Positions 54,149 through 61,678 of a stretch of 64,000 nucleotides of DNA are shown here, in pieces. The notes below the pieces were generated by a model. The model was not told the origin of the DNA. It made no database searches and saw nothing but the letters and a program-made list of their open reading frames with translations. The translations under genes and the position numbers were made by a program. Source of the DNA: Mogibacterium diversum_A (GTDB lineage Bacteria > Bacillota > Clostridia > Peptostreptococcales > Anaerovoracaceae); the NCBI RefSeq assembly GCF_938028775.1, contig NZ_CALIZG010000008.1, positions 124,001-188,000 of the forward strand, in the 5' to 3' direction. Each line of letters begins with the position of its first letter. Position 1 is the stretch's first letter.

Positions 54149-54406
54149 CTTTCCTTGCTCTCTCCACATTCAAAATCACATTAGATGATATAATTTCACA
54201 CATAATAACCTGTATATATTTTATCCATATCTTAAGCTGGACACTCTTGTATGAGGATGGACATGCAACTTGTGTTCACATAGTTATCGGGATACTTATA
54301 TCGCGGATTTTATTTAGGAAATTTAGGAATAACGAGATAACCAGTGCAGTTCGAGCGAACAAGTTGGCTGCACTACTCTAATACAAATAGTATAGAGAGG
54401 TACAAA

Positions 54407-55612
54407 ATGAACGAATTACAAGTGAGGGAACTTATTGTTAAGTATGCCTCCGACTTTACAGATAGATACACCAAGGCATACGGCTCAATTATTGCGAGAG
54501 TTGATAACGGAACATATCTCATGTCGAGACCCGGCTTAGTTCTGGACACTATCAAGGATTCAGATCTACAGCTTTATGATATGAGCTCCGGTGATGCGGG
54601 CAAGATACTGAGCACGAGACGTGACATCAACGTCATGATCTTTGCTTGTACGGAACCTTCAGCAATTTTCTCCAAGGATGCAGATATGCTTAGACCAGCG
54701 CTCTATGATTTAGCAGGCATAGTTGGTACTGATATAAAAATTGCTGAAGATACTACAGCAAAATCCTTGCTTGCTGCATTAAAAGACAGAGCAGGCTGCC
54801 TAGTTCGAGGCAAAGGCATATTCAGCACTAGTAGCAATATGAAGGATGCGATTTCAATAGTTAAGATTATAGAAAAGAGTATCGAGGCAGAGATGTACGG
54901 AGATAAAATCGGTGGTATAAAGCATCTATCCGCCGATGAGGCACTGCGCACTCGCCAGATGCATAACCACCTATATTCTAATGTCAATTCTGAGAAACAT
55001 GTTGATTTCGTAAATATCTCAACAGATGAACTCGATGTGCGCAATAACATGATTGACTATGCAAATAAGCTCAAGGACAAAGGCCTCTTCCATGGTTCAT
55101 GGGGAAATCTCTCTGTTAGGCTTAATGATTGCGAGATGCTGATCACTCCTTCAGCTATGGAGTACAACAAACTACGTGCCGAAGACATAGTGAAGGTTGA
55201 TGTTAACACACTGGCGTTTGATCACATACAGCGCGTGCCTTCAAGCGAATTTGACTTGCACGCTGCCATTTATAGAGAGCACCCTGATTGGAACGCGATA
55301 ATCCGTACACATTCGCATGGGCTTTCCGTATTTGCTGCAGCTCAGGTTGGTTTCAAAATCACAGACCCTGCTCTTCACCAGCTACTAGGTGATGTCAGCG
55401 CAAGCGAGCACGTTGAACCACATACTCCTGATTTTATCGAAAGTATACTCAAGGAACTAAGACACAACAATATATGCGTGATTGCGAATAGAGGTCCGAT
55501 TTTCTGTGCTACTAGCCTGGAAAACGCTACAGTTATGGCAGATGCCATAGAGGATACCGCTTGCAACATGCTCGGTTATAACGAGCCACTTCTAAGAGCC
55601 GAGGAAGAATAA
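54407..55612 (+). CDS. Tandem class II aldolase/adducin-domain protein
   Basis: A 401-residue cytoplasmic protein made of two class II aldolase folds. The C-terminal copy (about 205-395) has HGSWGNLSVR, then EFDLHAAIYREHPDWNAIIRTHSHGLS, which supplies two zinc-site histidines. The usual third histidine in a NHG-like motif is replaced: VIANRGPIF. The N-terminal copy is more degenerate, with CLVRGKGIF at the same place. Family members cleave sugar phosphates or are epimerases; the missing histidine makes simple aldolase activity doubtful. The ATG at 54407 follows GAGAGG; upstream frame is not family sequence. Confidence 0.8.
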   Translation: MNELQVRELIVKYASDFTDRYTKAYGSIIARVDNGTYLMSRPGLVLDTIKDSDLQLYDMSSGDAGKILSTRRDINVMIFACTEPSAIFSKDADMLRPALYDLAGIVGTDIKIAEDTTAKSLLAALKDRAGCLVRGKGIFSTSSNMKDAISIVKIIEKSIEAEMYGDKIGGIKHLSADEALRTRQMHNHLYSNVNSEKHVDFVNISTDELDVRNNMIDYANKLKDKGLFHGSWGNLSVRLNDCEMLITPSAMEYNKLRAEDIVKVDVNTLAFDHIQRVPSSEFDLHAAIYREHPDWNAIIRTHSHGLSVFAAAQVGFKITDPALHQLLGDVSASEHVEPHTPDFIESILKELRHNNICVIANRGPIFCATSLENATVMADAIEDTACNMLGYNEPLLRAEEE

Positions 55613-55621
55613 AGCTAAACG

Positions 55622-55646
55622 ATGGCATGCATATGGTGCATGCCAT
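55622..55646 (+). terminator. Intrinsic terminator after the aldolase-fold gene
   Basis: ATGGCATGCA pairs with TGCATGCCAT around a 5-nt loop, followed by TTTTATCTTTT. It lies 9 bp after the stop codon. Confidence 0.88.
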
Positions 55647-55724
55647 TTTATCTTTTATGAAACATAATATTTAACAGCAACACTTAATTAATCAAAATGA
55701 CTTATTCACTTATGGAGGATCAAA

Positions 55725-56081
55725 ATGAGCTGGATTAAAACTAAGGAAAAGAGGATTCACTATATCCAGGAAGAGGCACTTGGTGGTCCTGGTCACCTGA
55801 TTACGACGCAGATTATCGATAATGACGAGGAGCTTCTAGGCAAAGGACGACTTTTTAAGGAGAATGTTCTCGAAAAGGATTGCGGTGTAGGTTACCATGT
55901 ACACGAGGGAGATGCTGAAATTTATGTCATCCAAAGTGGCGAGGCTGAGTACAATGATAACGGCACTATAAAGACTGTGCGCGCAGGTGATGTCACGTTT
56001 ACTGGACCTGGCGAGGGACATAGTCTGACCAACAAGAAGGATGAGCCAGTAAAATTCGTCGCCCTCATCATCTATGAATAG
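55725..56081 (+). CDS. Cupin-domain protein
   Basis: A 118-residue single-domain cupin. Motif 1 is GYHVHEGDAEIYVIQSGEAEY, with two His and a Glu as metal ligands, and motif 2 is GDVTFTGPGEGHSL with a further His. Function within the superfamily is not predictable; small cupins bind sugars or metals or act as isomerases. It has a GGAGG site 6 nt before the ATG. It lies between a terminator and the ECF S-component gene, so it is probably its own unit. Confidence 0.85.
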   Translation: MSWIKTKEKRIHYIQEEALGGPGHLITTQIIDNDEELLGKGRLFKENVLEKDCGVGYHVHEGDAEIYVIQSGEAEYNDNGTIKTVRAGDVTFTGPGEGHSLTNKKDEPVKFVALIIYE

Positions 56082-56119
56082 GTTTTATAGAATTCCATTT
56101 TTATTTGCGAGAATGCTTG

Positions 56120-56148
56120 TTGTAAAGTAGCTCTCAAGTTGTTATAAT
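56120..56148 (+). promoter_or_regulatory. Promoter of the ECF S-component gene
   Basis: TTGTAA at 56120-56125, a 17-bp spacer, and a perfect TATAAT at 56143-56148. The predicted start, at about 56154, coincides with the first paired base of the structured leader. Confidence 0.72.
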
Positions 56149-56153
56149 CTCAC

Positions 56154-56286
56154 GGGCAGATTACTGCGCGGATATCATCGTAGCATACCGCACGATAGAG
56201 ACTCCATAGAGCAGTGCCTGCCTGCAAATCGTTTCTTCGGGGTAACCCGGCTCATCGCTGTATCCTTACGGAACGGCAGAAGGAGG
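56154..56286 (+). ncRNA. Structured leader RNA, candidate riboswitch of unknown class
   Basis: The leader starts at the predicted transcript start and can fold into nested elements. GGGCAG (56154-56159) pairs with CTGCCT (56218-56223). ACTGC pairs with GCAGT. GCGG (168-171) pairs with CCGC (188-191), while ATCGT in its loop can pair with ACGAT after it, giving a pseudoknot. A CTC-CATA-GAG hairpin follows. Downstream TCCTT (56263-56267) can pair with AAGGA of the ribosome binding site (56280-56284), and GGCAG at 56275-56279 could compete with GGGCAG for CTGCC. This is a pattern of ligand-controlled translation. It does not match the THF, TPP, FMN, cobalamin or preQ1 consensus as I know them. 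Confidence 0.55.
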
Positions 56287-56291
56287 TTAAT

Positions 56292-56924
56292 ATGAAGGAT
56301 AAATTATCCAACCCTAAATTTCTTGCGCAACTAGCGCTTCTCGTCGCAGTTGAACTTGTCATGAAGATTACAGGGCTTGGCAGTGTGCCGATTGGTCCAA
56401 TCTACATGTCATTTCTCACACTTCCAGTCGCTATCGGGGCGATACTAATGGGACCACTCGCTGGAGCCATACTCGGCGGAGTCTTCGGCATCGCAAGCTT
56501 TATAGATGCTGTTTCAGGCGCATCTGCAATGGGTGGAGTTTTATTTCAAGTCGCACCATTTAAGACATTTGTACTATGCGTTATCACAAGAATCCTCATG
56601 GGGTTCTTAGCCGGCGTAGTATTCAAGATTGTTAATAAAATCTTCGGAGGACACACTATTGCATACTCAATTGGAGCAATCAGTGCTCCCTTGCTCAACA
56701 CATTATTCTTCATGGGATTCCTAGTCATTGCATTCTACGACACAGACTATATCCAGAAACTGGCTCATACGATTGGTGCTACCAATCCGCTTACTTTCGT
56801 AATTACACTTGTTGGCCTTCAGGGCTTAATCGAAGCTGTAACTTGCTGTATTCTCGGAACAGTAGTCTCTAAAGCACTAGCAAATCATCTCGGACATAGC
56901 ACCGCAGGAAACACAAACGCTTAA
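56292..56924 (+). CDS. ECF transporter S component, vitamin-type
   Basis: A 210-residue integral membrane protein with six hydrophobic segments of the ECF S-component family (PIGPIYMSFLTLPVAIGAILMGPLAGAILG). It should bind a vitamin or other micronutrient and work with the shared ECF ATPase and T component, which are not in the window. It is PF12822-like, the group that includes folate and pantothenate S components. The ATG at 56292 follows AGGAGG; 26 codons of open frame upstream lie in the leader RNA. The leader suggests feedback regulation by the substrate. Confidence 0.85.
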   Translation: MKDKLSNPKFLAQLALLVAVELVMKITGLGSVPIGPIYMSFLTLPVAIGAILMGPLAGAILGGVFGIASFIDAVSGASAMGGVLFQVAPFKTFVLCVITRILMGFLAGVVFKIVNKIFGGHTIAYSIGAISAPLLNTLFFMGFLVIAFYDTDYIQKLAHTIGATNPLTFVITLVGLQGLIEAVTCCILGTVVSKALANHLGHSTAGNTNA

Positions 56925-56970
56925 AGAATCTTTAATCTAGCAAATTATTGTGCTAGATATACAAATAAAA

Positions 56971-57004
56971 AAGCCACGCAAGCATATATTGCATTGCGTG
57001 GCTT
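56971..57004. terminator. Bidirectional intrinsic terminator
   Basis: AAGCCACGCAA pairs with TTGCGTGGCTT around a 12-nt loop, with A-rich sequence before and T-rich after. It ends the S-component transcript and could serve the minus-strand surface protein gene (90 bp after its stop). Confidence 0.88.
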
Positions 57005-57094
57005 TCTTACATAGCAAGAGCAGACCTCCAAGATTCGCTCTTGAAGATCCGCTCACCCTATTTAAATTGAGTTTTGACTCCCAAGCTATTAATA

Positions 57095-58405
57095 CTAGCT
57101 CACTTTTCTTCTTCTAAAGTAACTAACACCAGCAAGCATTGTACCGGATACACCTAAAAGGAGTACATATAGCATTATATCTGCATCATCTCCCGTCTTA
57201 GGCGTCTTAGTCTTCTTTACAACCTTTACTGTCTTTCCAGGGTTGCTTGGTGTAGTATTCTCGGCAGCCTTATTCACCTTAAAAGTGTATGAAATCAAGT
57301 TAGGTTTATCCTGTGGTGCCGCTGCATCTCTTCCTGAAATAGACTGTTTAGCAGCAAAGAAATAGGCAGCTCTTACATCATCTGAACCCGCACCAGTCTT
57401 CTTTTTTGCTACCTCCATGGAATCTGTTACAAGTTCATCCTGTACACCAACAACACTTCCGGTGATAGTTATGTTCTCATTTACAGTCGCCTCACTATTA
57501 ACTGTAAGCCCTTCAACACTTATTTTTACATTACTAATCGTTTTTAGGTAAGCATAATAGTCTCTAGCAGGCAAATATCCACTCTCACTTAATGAAGGGT
57601 GTAGTCTAATTATGAGTTTGTCACCATCTCTTTCTGCTTTCTTAAATTTGAGAGAATTTAAACCATCAACTCTAAACTTTAAATCATTAACATCAGGAAC
57701 TGTAATACCTCTAGGTATATTGATAATAAATACCAATTCTGAATCAGTAGCTATATAAGCTTCCGTTCCATGAGTTTTCCATGCCGTGCCCTTTGAGTGT
57801 CCATTAATATCCCCCCACAACCTGCTATTTTGCCATTTGCTGAGATTACCTAAATTAACCGAAAAATCAAGATTTAATTTATCTCCAATTGCATGTGTCC
57901 CTATAGCGGCATTTTCAGTATTATTGTTAACAGATATATCACCATATACATTTAATTGATCTCTGTCTTTAATAAAATCAGAATCAAACTTGAAATTAAA
58001 TGGATTGTGATATTTATTATCTTGATAATTCGGATCACCATTAGGTCCCTCGTTATCCTGTAACTCTGGTTTGGATAAATATTCAAACATATCCATTCCC
58101 GCTACATATGTTAATGTATTAAAATTCTTGTATATACCAGTACTAGGAGAATCCCCACCTCGTGCCAAATCAAAATTTTTAAGAACAGTATCTTGCAATT
58201 TCATTAGGTATTTAGGATACACCCCACCATCAACATAACTGCTTTTCTCTAACTCAGTCCAATAGTTTTCAGCAATGGCTGTATCCGCGTCAGGAGCTTC
58301 TTCATCATCTGCATAGACTAACCCGGAAAAGAACACTGTTATACAAATCATAAATGCTATGAATAGTGAAAAGCATTTTTTTATTCTTGAATTTACAACT
58401 CCCAT
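57095..58405 (-). CDS. Cell-wall-anchored surface protein with variant sorting signal
   Basis: A 436-residue secreted protein. The ATG at 58405 leads into a signal peptide (CFSLFIAFMICITVFFSGLVYADD). The C-terminus has a sortase-type signal: TPKTGDD (instead of LPxTG), a hydrophobic stretch (MLYVLLLGVSGTMLAGVSYF) and RRRK. The body is Asn/Asp/Lys-rich with several strand-like repeats, but I recognise no known adhesin or enzyme domain. An alternative longer frame to 58534 overlaps the next gene and is less likely. A GGAG precedes the chosen ATG closely. Function unknown; probably adhesion or envelope related. Confidence 0.75.
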   Translation of the reverse strand: MGVVNSRIKKCFSLFIAFMICITVFFSGLVYADDEEAPDADTAIAENYWTELEKSSYVDGGVYPKYLMKLQDTVLKNFDLARGGDSPSTGIYKNFNTLTYVAGMDMFEYLSKPELQDNEGPNGDPNYQDNKYHNPFNFKFDSDFIKDRDQLNVYGDISVNNNTENAAIGTHAIGDKLNLDFSVNLGNLSKWQNSRLWGDINGHSKGTAWKTHGTEAYIATDSELVFIINIPRGITVPDVNDLKFRVDGLNSLKFKKAERDGDKLIIRLHPSLSESGYLPARDYYAYLKTISNVKISVEGLTVNSEATVNENITITGSVVGVQDELVTDSMEVAKKKTGAGSDDVRAAYFFAAKQSISGRDAAAPQDKPNLISYTFKVNKAAENTTPSNPGKTVKVVKKTKTPKTGDDADIMLYVLLLGVSGTMLAGVSYFRRRKVS

Positions 58406-58530
58406 TAACTCCACTTTTCCTTTCTTAATAAATAACATTTGTGAATACAACATCATTACTTTATCATATATATATATATTCTGGATTGTACTTTTAAAGT
58501 ACAAGAAAGGAACGCCTCTATTATTTAGTT

Positions 58531-59238
58531 TCAAACGGTTATATCACCCTTCTTGCGAGCTATCGCTCTGCAAAGGTACACAAACGGTGTGTCGCAGAGG
58601 CTCGTCACGATGTAGATTATATATGTCGAGAATATCAGAGTTATTACGGTCTTAGTATCGTACAATCCTGCAAAAGCAAATACCGTATATAGCGCTGAAT
58701 TCACTAGCTGCGAAACTAGGGTCGAGCCGTTATTACGGAGCCATAAAAATCTATCTCTATCGCCAAACCTCTTGTTAGTGAAATCCCACCACTTGTGATA
58801 TAGCCATACATCAAAGTACTGTACGATTACATATACAGCTAGACTTGCAAACATAAGTCTTGGCGTATGTGCAAAAATCTGCCTGATTGAAGGTGATGCG
58901 AAATCGCTTGGGCTCGGTGAATATAATAGCCAAGATGAGCTGATTACCACAAATGCAATGGATGTCGCTACACCTAGGTGTACCGCTTTGTGCGCATCTT
59001 TTTTTCCATATATCTCACTAGCGATATCAGTGACCAAAAAAGTAGTTGCAAAGAGAATGTTTCCAAGTGTCATCTCCATGCCGAACGCCTTTACGAGGAT
59101 AAGAACCTCAATGTTGGCGGTGATAGTTGCGAGCACTGTCCATAGATAGAGACCATCTCTTCCAAGATACTTGTACATGAGCACCACTGCACTGTACTCA
59201 ACTATTAGCGTGATAATTAGTAGTAGTTCATTACTCAT
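58531..59238 (-). CDS. Queuosine precursor transporter, YhhQ/VUT family
   Basis: A 235-residue membrane protein with six or seven spans of the queuosine precursor transporter family (LILVKAFGMEMTLGNILFATTFLVTDIASEIYGKK is the diagnostic area; NSALYTVFAFAGL near the end). It imports preQ0, preQ1 or related bases for tRNA queuosine. The ATG at 59238 gives the family length. Upstream, AAAGGAG is separated from the ATG by a 6-bp hairpin (GCTCGG/CCGAGC). In-frame ATG 59307 and GTG 59322 are alternatives with weaker context. No queuosine synthesis gene is in the window. Confidence 0.85.
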   Translation of the reverse strand: MSNELLLIITLIVEYSAVVLMYKYLGRDGLYLWTVLATITANIEVLILVKAFGMEMTLGNILFATTFLVTDIASEIYGKKDAHKAVHLGVATSIAFVVISSSWLLYSPSPSDFASPSIRQIFAHTPRLMFASLAVYVIVQYFDVWLYHKWWDFTNKRFGDRDRFLWLRNNGSTLVSQLVNSALYTVFAFAGLYDTKTVITLIFSTYIIYIVTSLCDTPFVYLCRAIARKKGDITV

Positions 59239-59365
59239 TTTGTTTTTGCTCGGTTCATTTATACACCGAGCTCTCCTTTCCGCATCAAAATTCCAGAAGA
59301 CAATCATAATTCTTCGTAGCACTTATCACCAAACAGCTTCATCTGATAAAATTAGCAAAATAAAT

Positions 59366-59391
59366 AGCCGACGCAAAACAAAACGCCGGCT
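59366..59391 (-). terminator. Intrinsic terminator of the MATE/small-protein transcript
   Basis: AGCCGGCG pairs with CGTCGGCT on the minus strand through one G-U pair; on the plus strand that is a mismatch. It is followed by ATTTATTTT. It lies about 80 bp after the small membrane protein gene. Confidence 0.75.
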
Positions 59392-59473
59392 TACTTTCGT
59401 ATTCCTAGTACCCGTAGTTTTGATAAAGCAGGATGGTTTCGAACTGCTGTATAAAATTGTCTCTATATGTAGC

Positions 59474-59722
59474 TTACACGTTTAAAAAGGCAAAAGCTTC
59501 TTCCTCACTTGCGAAAGTGATTATGGTGAGTAGCACGAGCACTGCTGCCCATACTAAAAGTGCCAAAAGCAGAATCCACCTCAGTGGTTTGTTAGATCTA
59601 GCTCTATAACATACATAGCCGAACAGTGCAAATATAACTAGCATCGCTGCCCATACTATAGTACTAGCGTGTGGCACAAAATATTGTTCTGCGAATTTTT
59701 CAATCGGCGCAGGCAATCTCAT
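59474..59722 (-). CDS. Small two-span membrane protein, unknown function
   Basis: An 82-residue protein with two hydrophobic segments (about 21-40 and 48-72) linked by a basic loop (YRARSNKPLRW). I do not recognise it. An AAAGGAG site precedes the ATG by 6 nt. It lies 40 bp after the MATE gene on the same strand, with a terminator after it, so it is probably the last gene of the Fur-MATE transcript. Confidence 0.65.
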   Translation of the reverse strand: MRLPAPIEKFAEQYFVPHASTIVWAAMLVIFALFGYVCYRARSNKPLRWILLLALLVWAAVLVLLTIITFASEEEAFAFLNV

Positions 59723-59762
59723 CTCTATCTCCTTTCGACCCCTTTGACTTAGCTATTACATT

Positions 59763-61130
59763 TTAGACTAATAGTTCCCCCTTAGGCAAGACCTTATTGA
59801 GAGTTCTTTTATATGCAATTACCATCATTGACGCTGTGACAGCCCAGCTCACTGGATACACGAGCATTAGATTAATCCATGTTGGGTTAAATTTAAAGAA
59901 TGTATAAATCCATATTATTCTAAAGCCACATACCCCTAAGAGCGTTACTATTGCAGGGCTTAGCGAGTATCCATATCCCCTCATGCCTCCAGATAAGGTC
60001 TCAATTGTAGAATTCAAAACCTCACCTGCCATAAGGATAACAAGTCTTATATATCCGAATTTTATAACTGCCATATCGTCATTAAATACACTCAGCATCT
60101 CCCTACCAAATATGATTACTGAGACACCGAATATAATCATCGAAATCCAGTTGAGGATTAATGTCTGCTTGACAACATCTTTGCACCTTCGATAATTTGA
60201 AGCTCCGTGATTCTGTCCTACAAACGTAACTGCAGCCTGCCCAAACGCATTTGAAATAAAGTATGCCATAATCTCTATATTGAAGGCGGCAGTTGTGCCA
60301 GCCATTGCATCAGTGCCAAGACTATTGATGGCTGACTGTATTAGAAGATTGGATATCGAGAATACCATGCCCTGCATTCCAGATGGCACACCTATTTTGA
60401 GGATGCTTTTAGTTATTCTTATGTCTATTTTGAGTTCACTTAGGCGGATACGAACTAACCCTTCGTGCTTTTTGAGATAATAGAATAGAAGCGCTGCACT
60501 AAGGGCATCGGCTAATACCGTTGCAAGTGCTACTCCTTCAACATCCATTCTCATTACCACTACAAAGAATATATTAAGAGCCACGTTTACGACTCCAGAA
60601 AAAGCGAGGCATATCAGAGGCGTTCTCGTATCACCCTGACTCCTAAATATGGCTGATTCAAAGTCATATAACATTATAAACGGCATTCCCCCGAACAGTA
60701 TTCTGAGATACCTAACTGAGAGAGGTGCAATCTCCTCTGGCACGCCGAGTATTTCGACGATTGGATTTGCAATTATATTACCAACTATAGCTATTGTGAT
60801 ACCGCTCAGAAGCGCTAATATTACGGCTGTATGAGCCGCTCTGCCCACACCTTCCTTATCCTGTGCACCTGTAAACCTCGCCATAATTACATTGGCCCCG
60901 ACAGAAATGCCTATAAACATATTTATCATCAGGCCGAGAACAGGCGAGTTACTTCCTACTGCAGCCATTGAGTTTTTGCCAACAAAAGTTCCAAGTACAG
61001 CTACGTCAGCTGCACTGAAGAGTTGCTGTAGAACACTTGTAAGCGCTAACGGTAGTGCAAAAATTAAGACCTTCCTCCATATGCTGCCATGGAGGAGGTC
61101 GCTCATATCATTAGATTTTGTTTTATTCAT
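59763..61130 (-). CDS. MATE family efflux transporter
   Basis: A 455-residue transporter with 12 predicted spans in two homologous halves, starting FALPLALTSVLQQLFSAADVAVLG. It belongs to the NorM/DinF-like MATE group that exports drugs or metabolites by cation exchange. The substrate is unknown. It starts 3 bp after the Fur-family gene stop and so is probably co-transcribed with it, which may tie it to metal or redox stress. Confidence 0.92.
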   Translation of the reverse strand: MNKTKSNDMSDLLHGSIWRKVLIFALPLALTSVLQQLFSAADVAVLGTFVGKNSMAAVGSNSPVLGLMINMFIGISVGANVIMARFTGAQDKEGVGRAAHTAVILALLSGITIAIVGNIIANPIVEILGVPEEIAPLSVRYLRILFGGMPFIMLYDFESAIFRSQGDTRTPLICLAFSGVVNVALNIFFVVVMRMDVEGVALATVLADALSAALLFYYLKKHEGLVRIRLSELKIDIRITKSILKIGVPSGMQGMVFSISNLLIQSAINSLGTDAMAGTTAAFNIEIMAYFISNAFGQAAVTFVGQNHGASNYRRCKDVVKQTLILNWISMIIFGVSVIIFGREMLSVFNDDMAVIKFGYIRLVILMAGEVLNSTIETLSGGMRGYGYSLSPAIVTLLGVCGFRIIWIYTFFKFNPTWINLMLVYPVSWAVTASMMVIAYKRTLNKVLPKGELLV

Positions 61131-61133
61131 ATT

Positions 61134-61565
61134 TTACTTATCCTTTTTAGTATCAAGACACTCTTCACAGGTGCCATAGAATACTGTTCGAAATGGATCG
61201 ATTTTAAACCCATGTTCTTCGCTCATGTGATGCTCAATGTCCTTGATCATATCACAATGAACATGAATAAGCTTACCGCATCCTTCACACTTACAGTGGT
61301 ATGCACTAACAGTCTCATGCGGAGCTCCATCACCGACATACTCAAAGCACGCTGCTCCATTCGTCCCGACCGCATACTTACTCACAATACCATCATCGAG
61401 CATACGCTGGAGATGACGATATAACGTTGTTATTCCAATTGCTTTATCTTTACCAGCAAAATGCATGTATAACTCATTGACCGTAAAGTGCTGTCCTGGT
61501 ATAGACGAAATATATTCAACGAGCTCATCGTACTGTTTTGTCTTGTATCTCTTCTTCGATTCCAT
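61134..61565 (-). CDS. Fur-family metalloregulator
   Basis: A 143-residue Fur/Zur/PerR-type regulator. The N-terminal winged helix (HFTVNELYMHFAGKDKAIGITTLYRHLQRM) precedes a metal domain with CKCEGCGKLIHVHCDM and, at the C-terminus, CEECLD, giving the structural zinc CxxC sites. The metal sensed cannot be fixed; proximity to the Zn/Cd ATPase suggests zinc. A GAGGT site precedes its ATG and a perfect 14-bp inverted repeat lies just upstream. It is followed by the MATE gene. Confidence 0.9.
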   Translation of the reverse strand: MESKKRYKTKQYDELVEYISSIPGQHFTVNELYMHFAGKDKAIGITTLYRHLQRMLDDGIVSKYAVGTNGAACFEYVGDGAPHETVSAYHCKCEGCGKLIHVHCDMIKDIEHHMSEEHGFKIDPFRTVFYGTCEECLDTKKDK

Positions 61566-61588
61566 TTTGACCTCAATTAAAATTCAAG

Positions 61589-61626
61589 AAAATGGTTTTC
61601 AACTCTTAAGAATTGAAAACCATTTT
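61589..61626. promoter_or_regulatory. Perfect 14-bp inverted repeat upstream of the Fur-family gene
   Basis: AAAATGGTTTTCAA, 10 nt, TTGAAAACCATTTT, centred about 43 bp before the Fur ATG and about 70 bp after the ATPase stop. No strong T-run follows. Both arms hold TTGAAAA-CCATTTT, similar to a Fur-type box, so an operator is possible; a terminator for the ATPase is the alternative. Confidence 0.6.
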
Positions 61627-61678
61627 TTATTTTATGCTATATCACTATTTAAGTCAAACTTAGACTTATCAACAAGAC

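Noticed and set aside
54109..54381. Small plus-strand frame between the glycosyltransferase and the aldolase-fold gene
   Set aside because: It overlaps the end of the glycosyltransferase, has no ribosome binding site and shows no family features. The 258-bp gap contains a GTGCAG/CTGCAC hairpin without a T-run and nothing else I can name.
59238..59300. preQ1-I riboswitch before the queuosine precursor transporter
   Set aside because: The stem and A-rich tail are suggestive, but the loop TGTATAAATGAA has no cytosine to pair with preQ1 and no loop-tail GG/CC helix.
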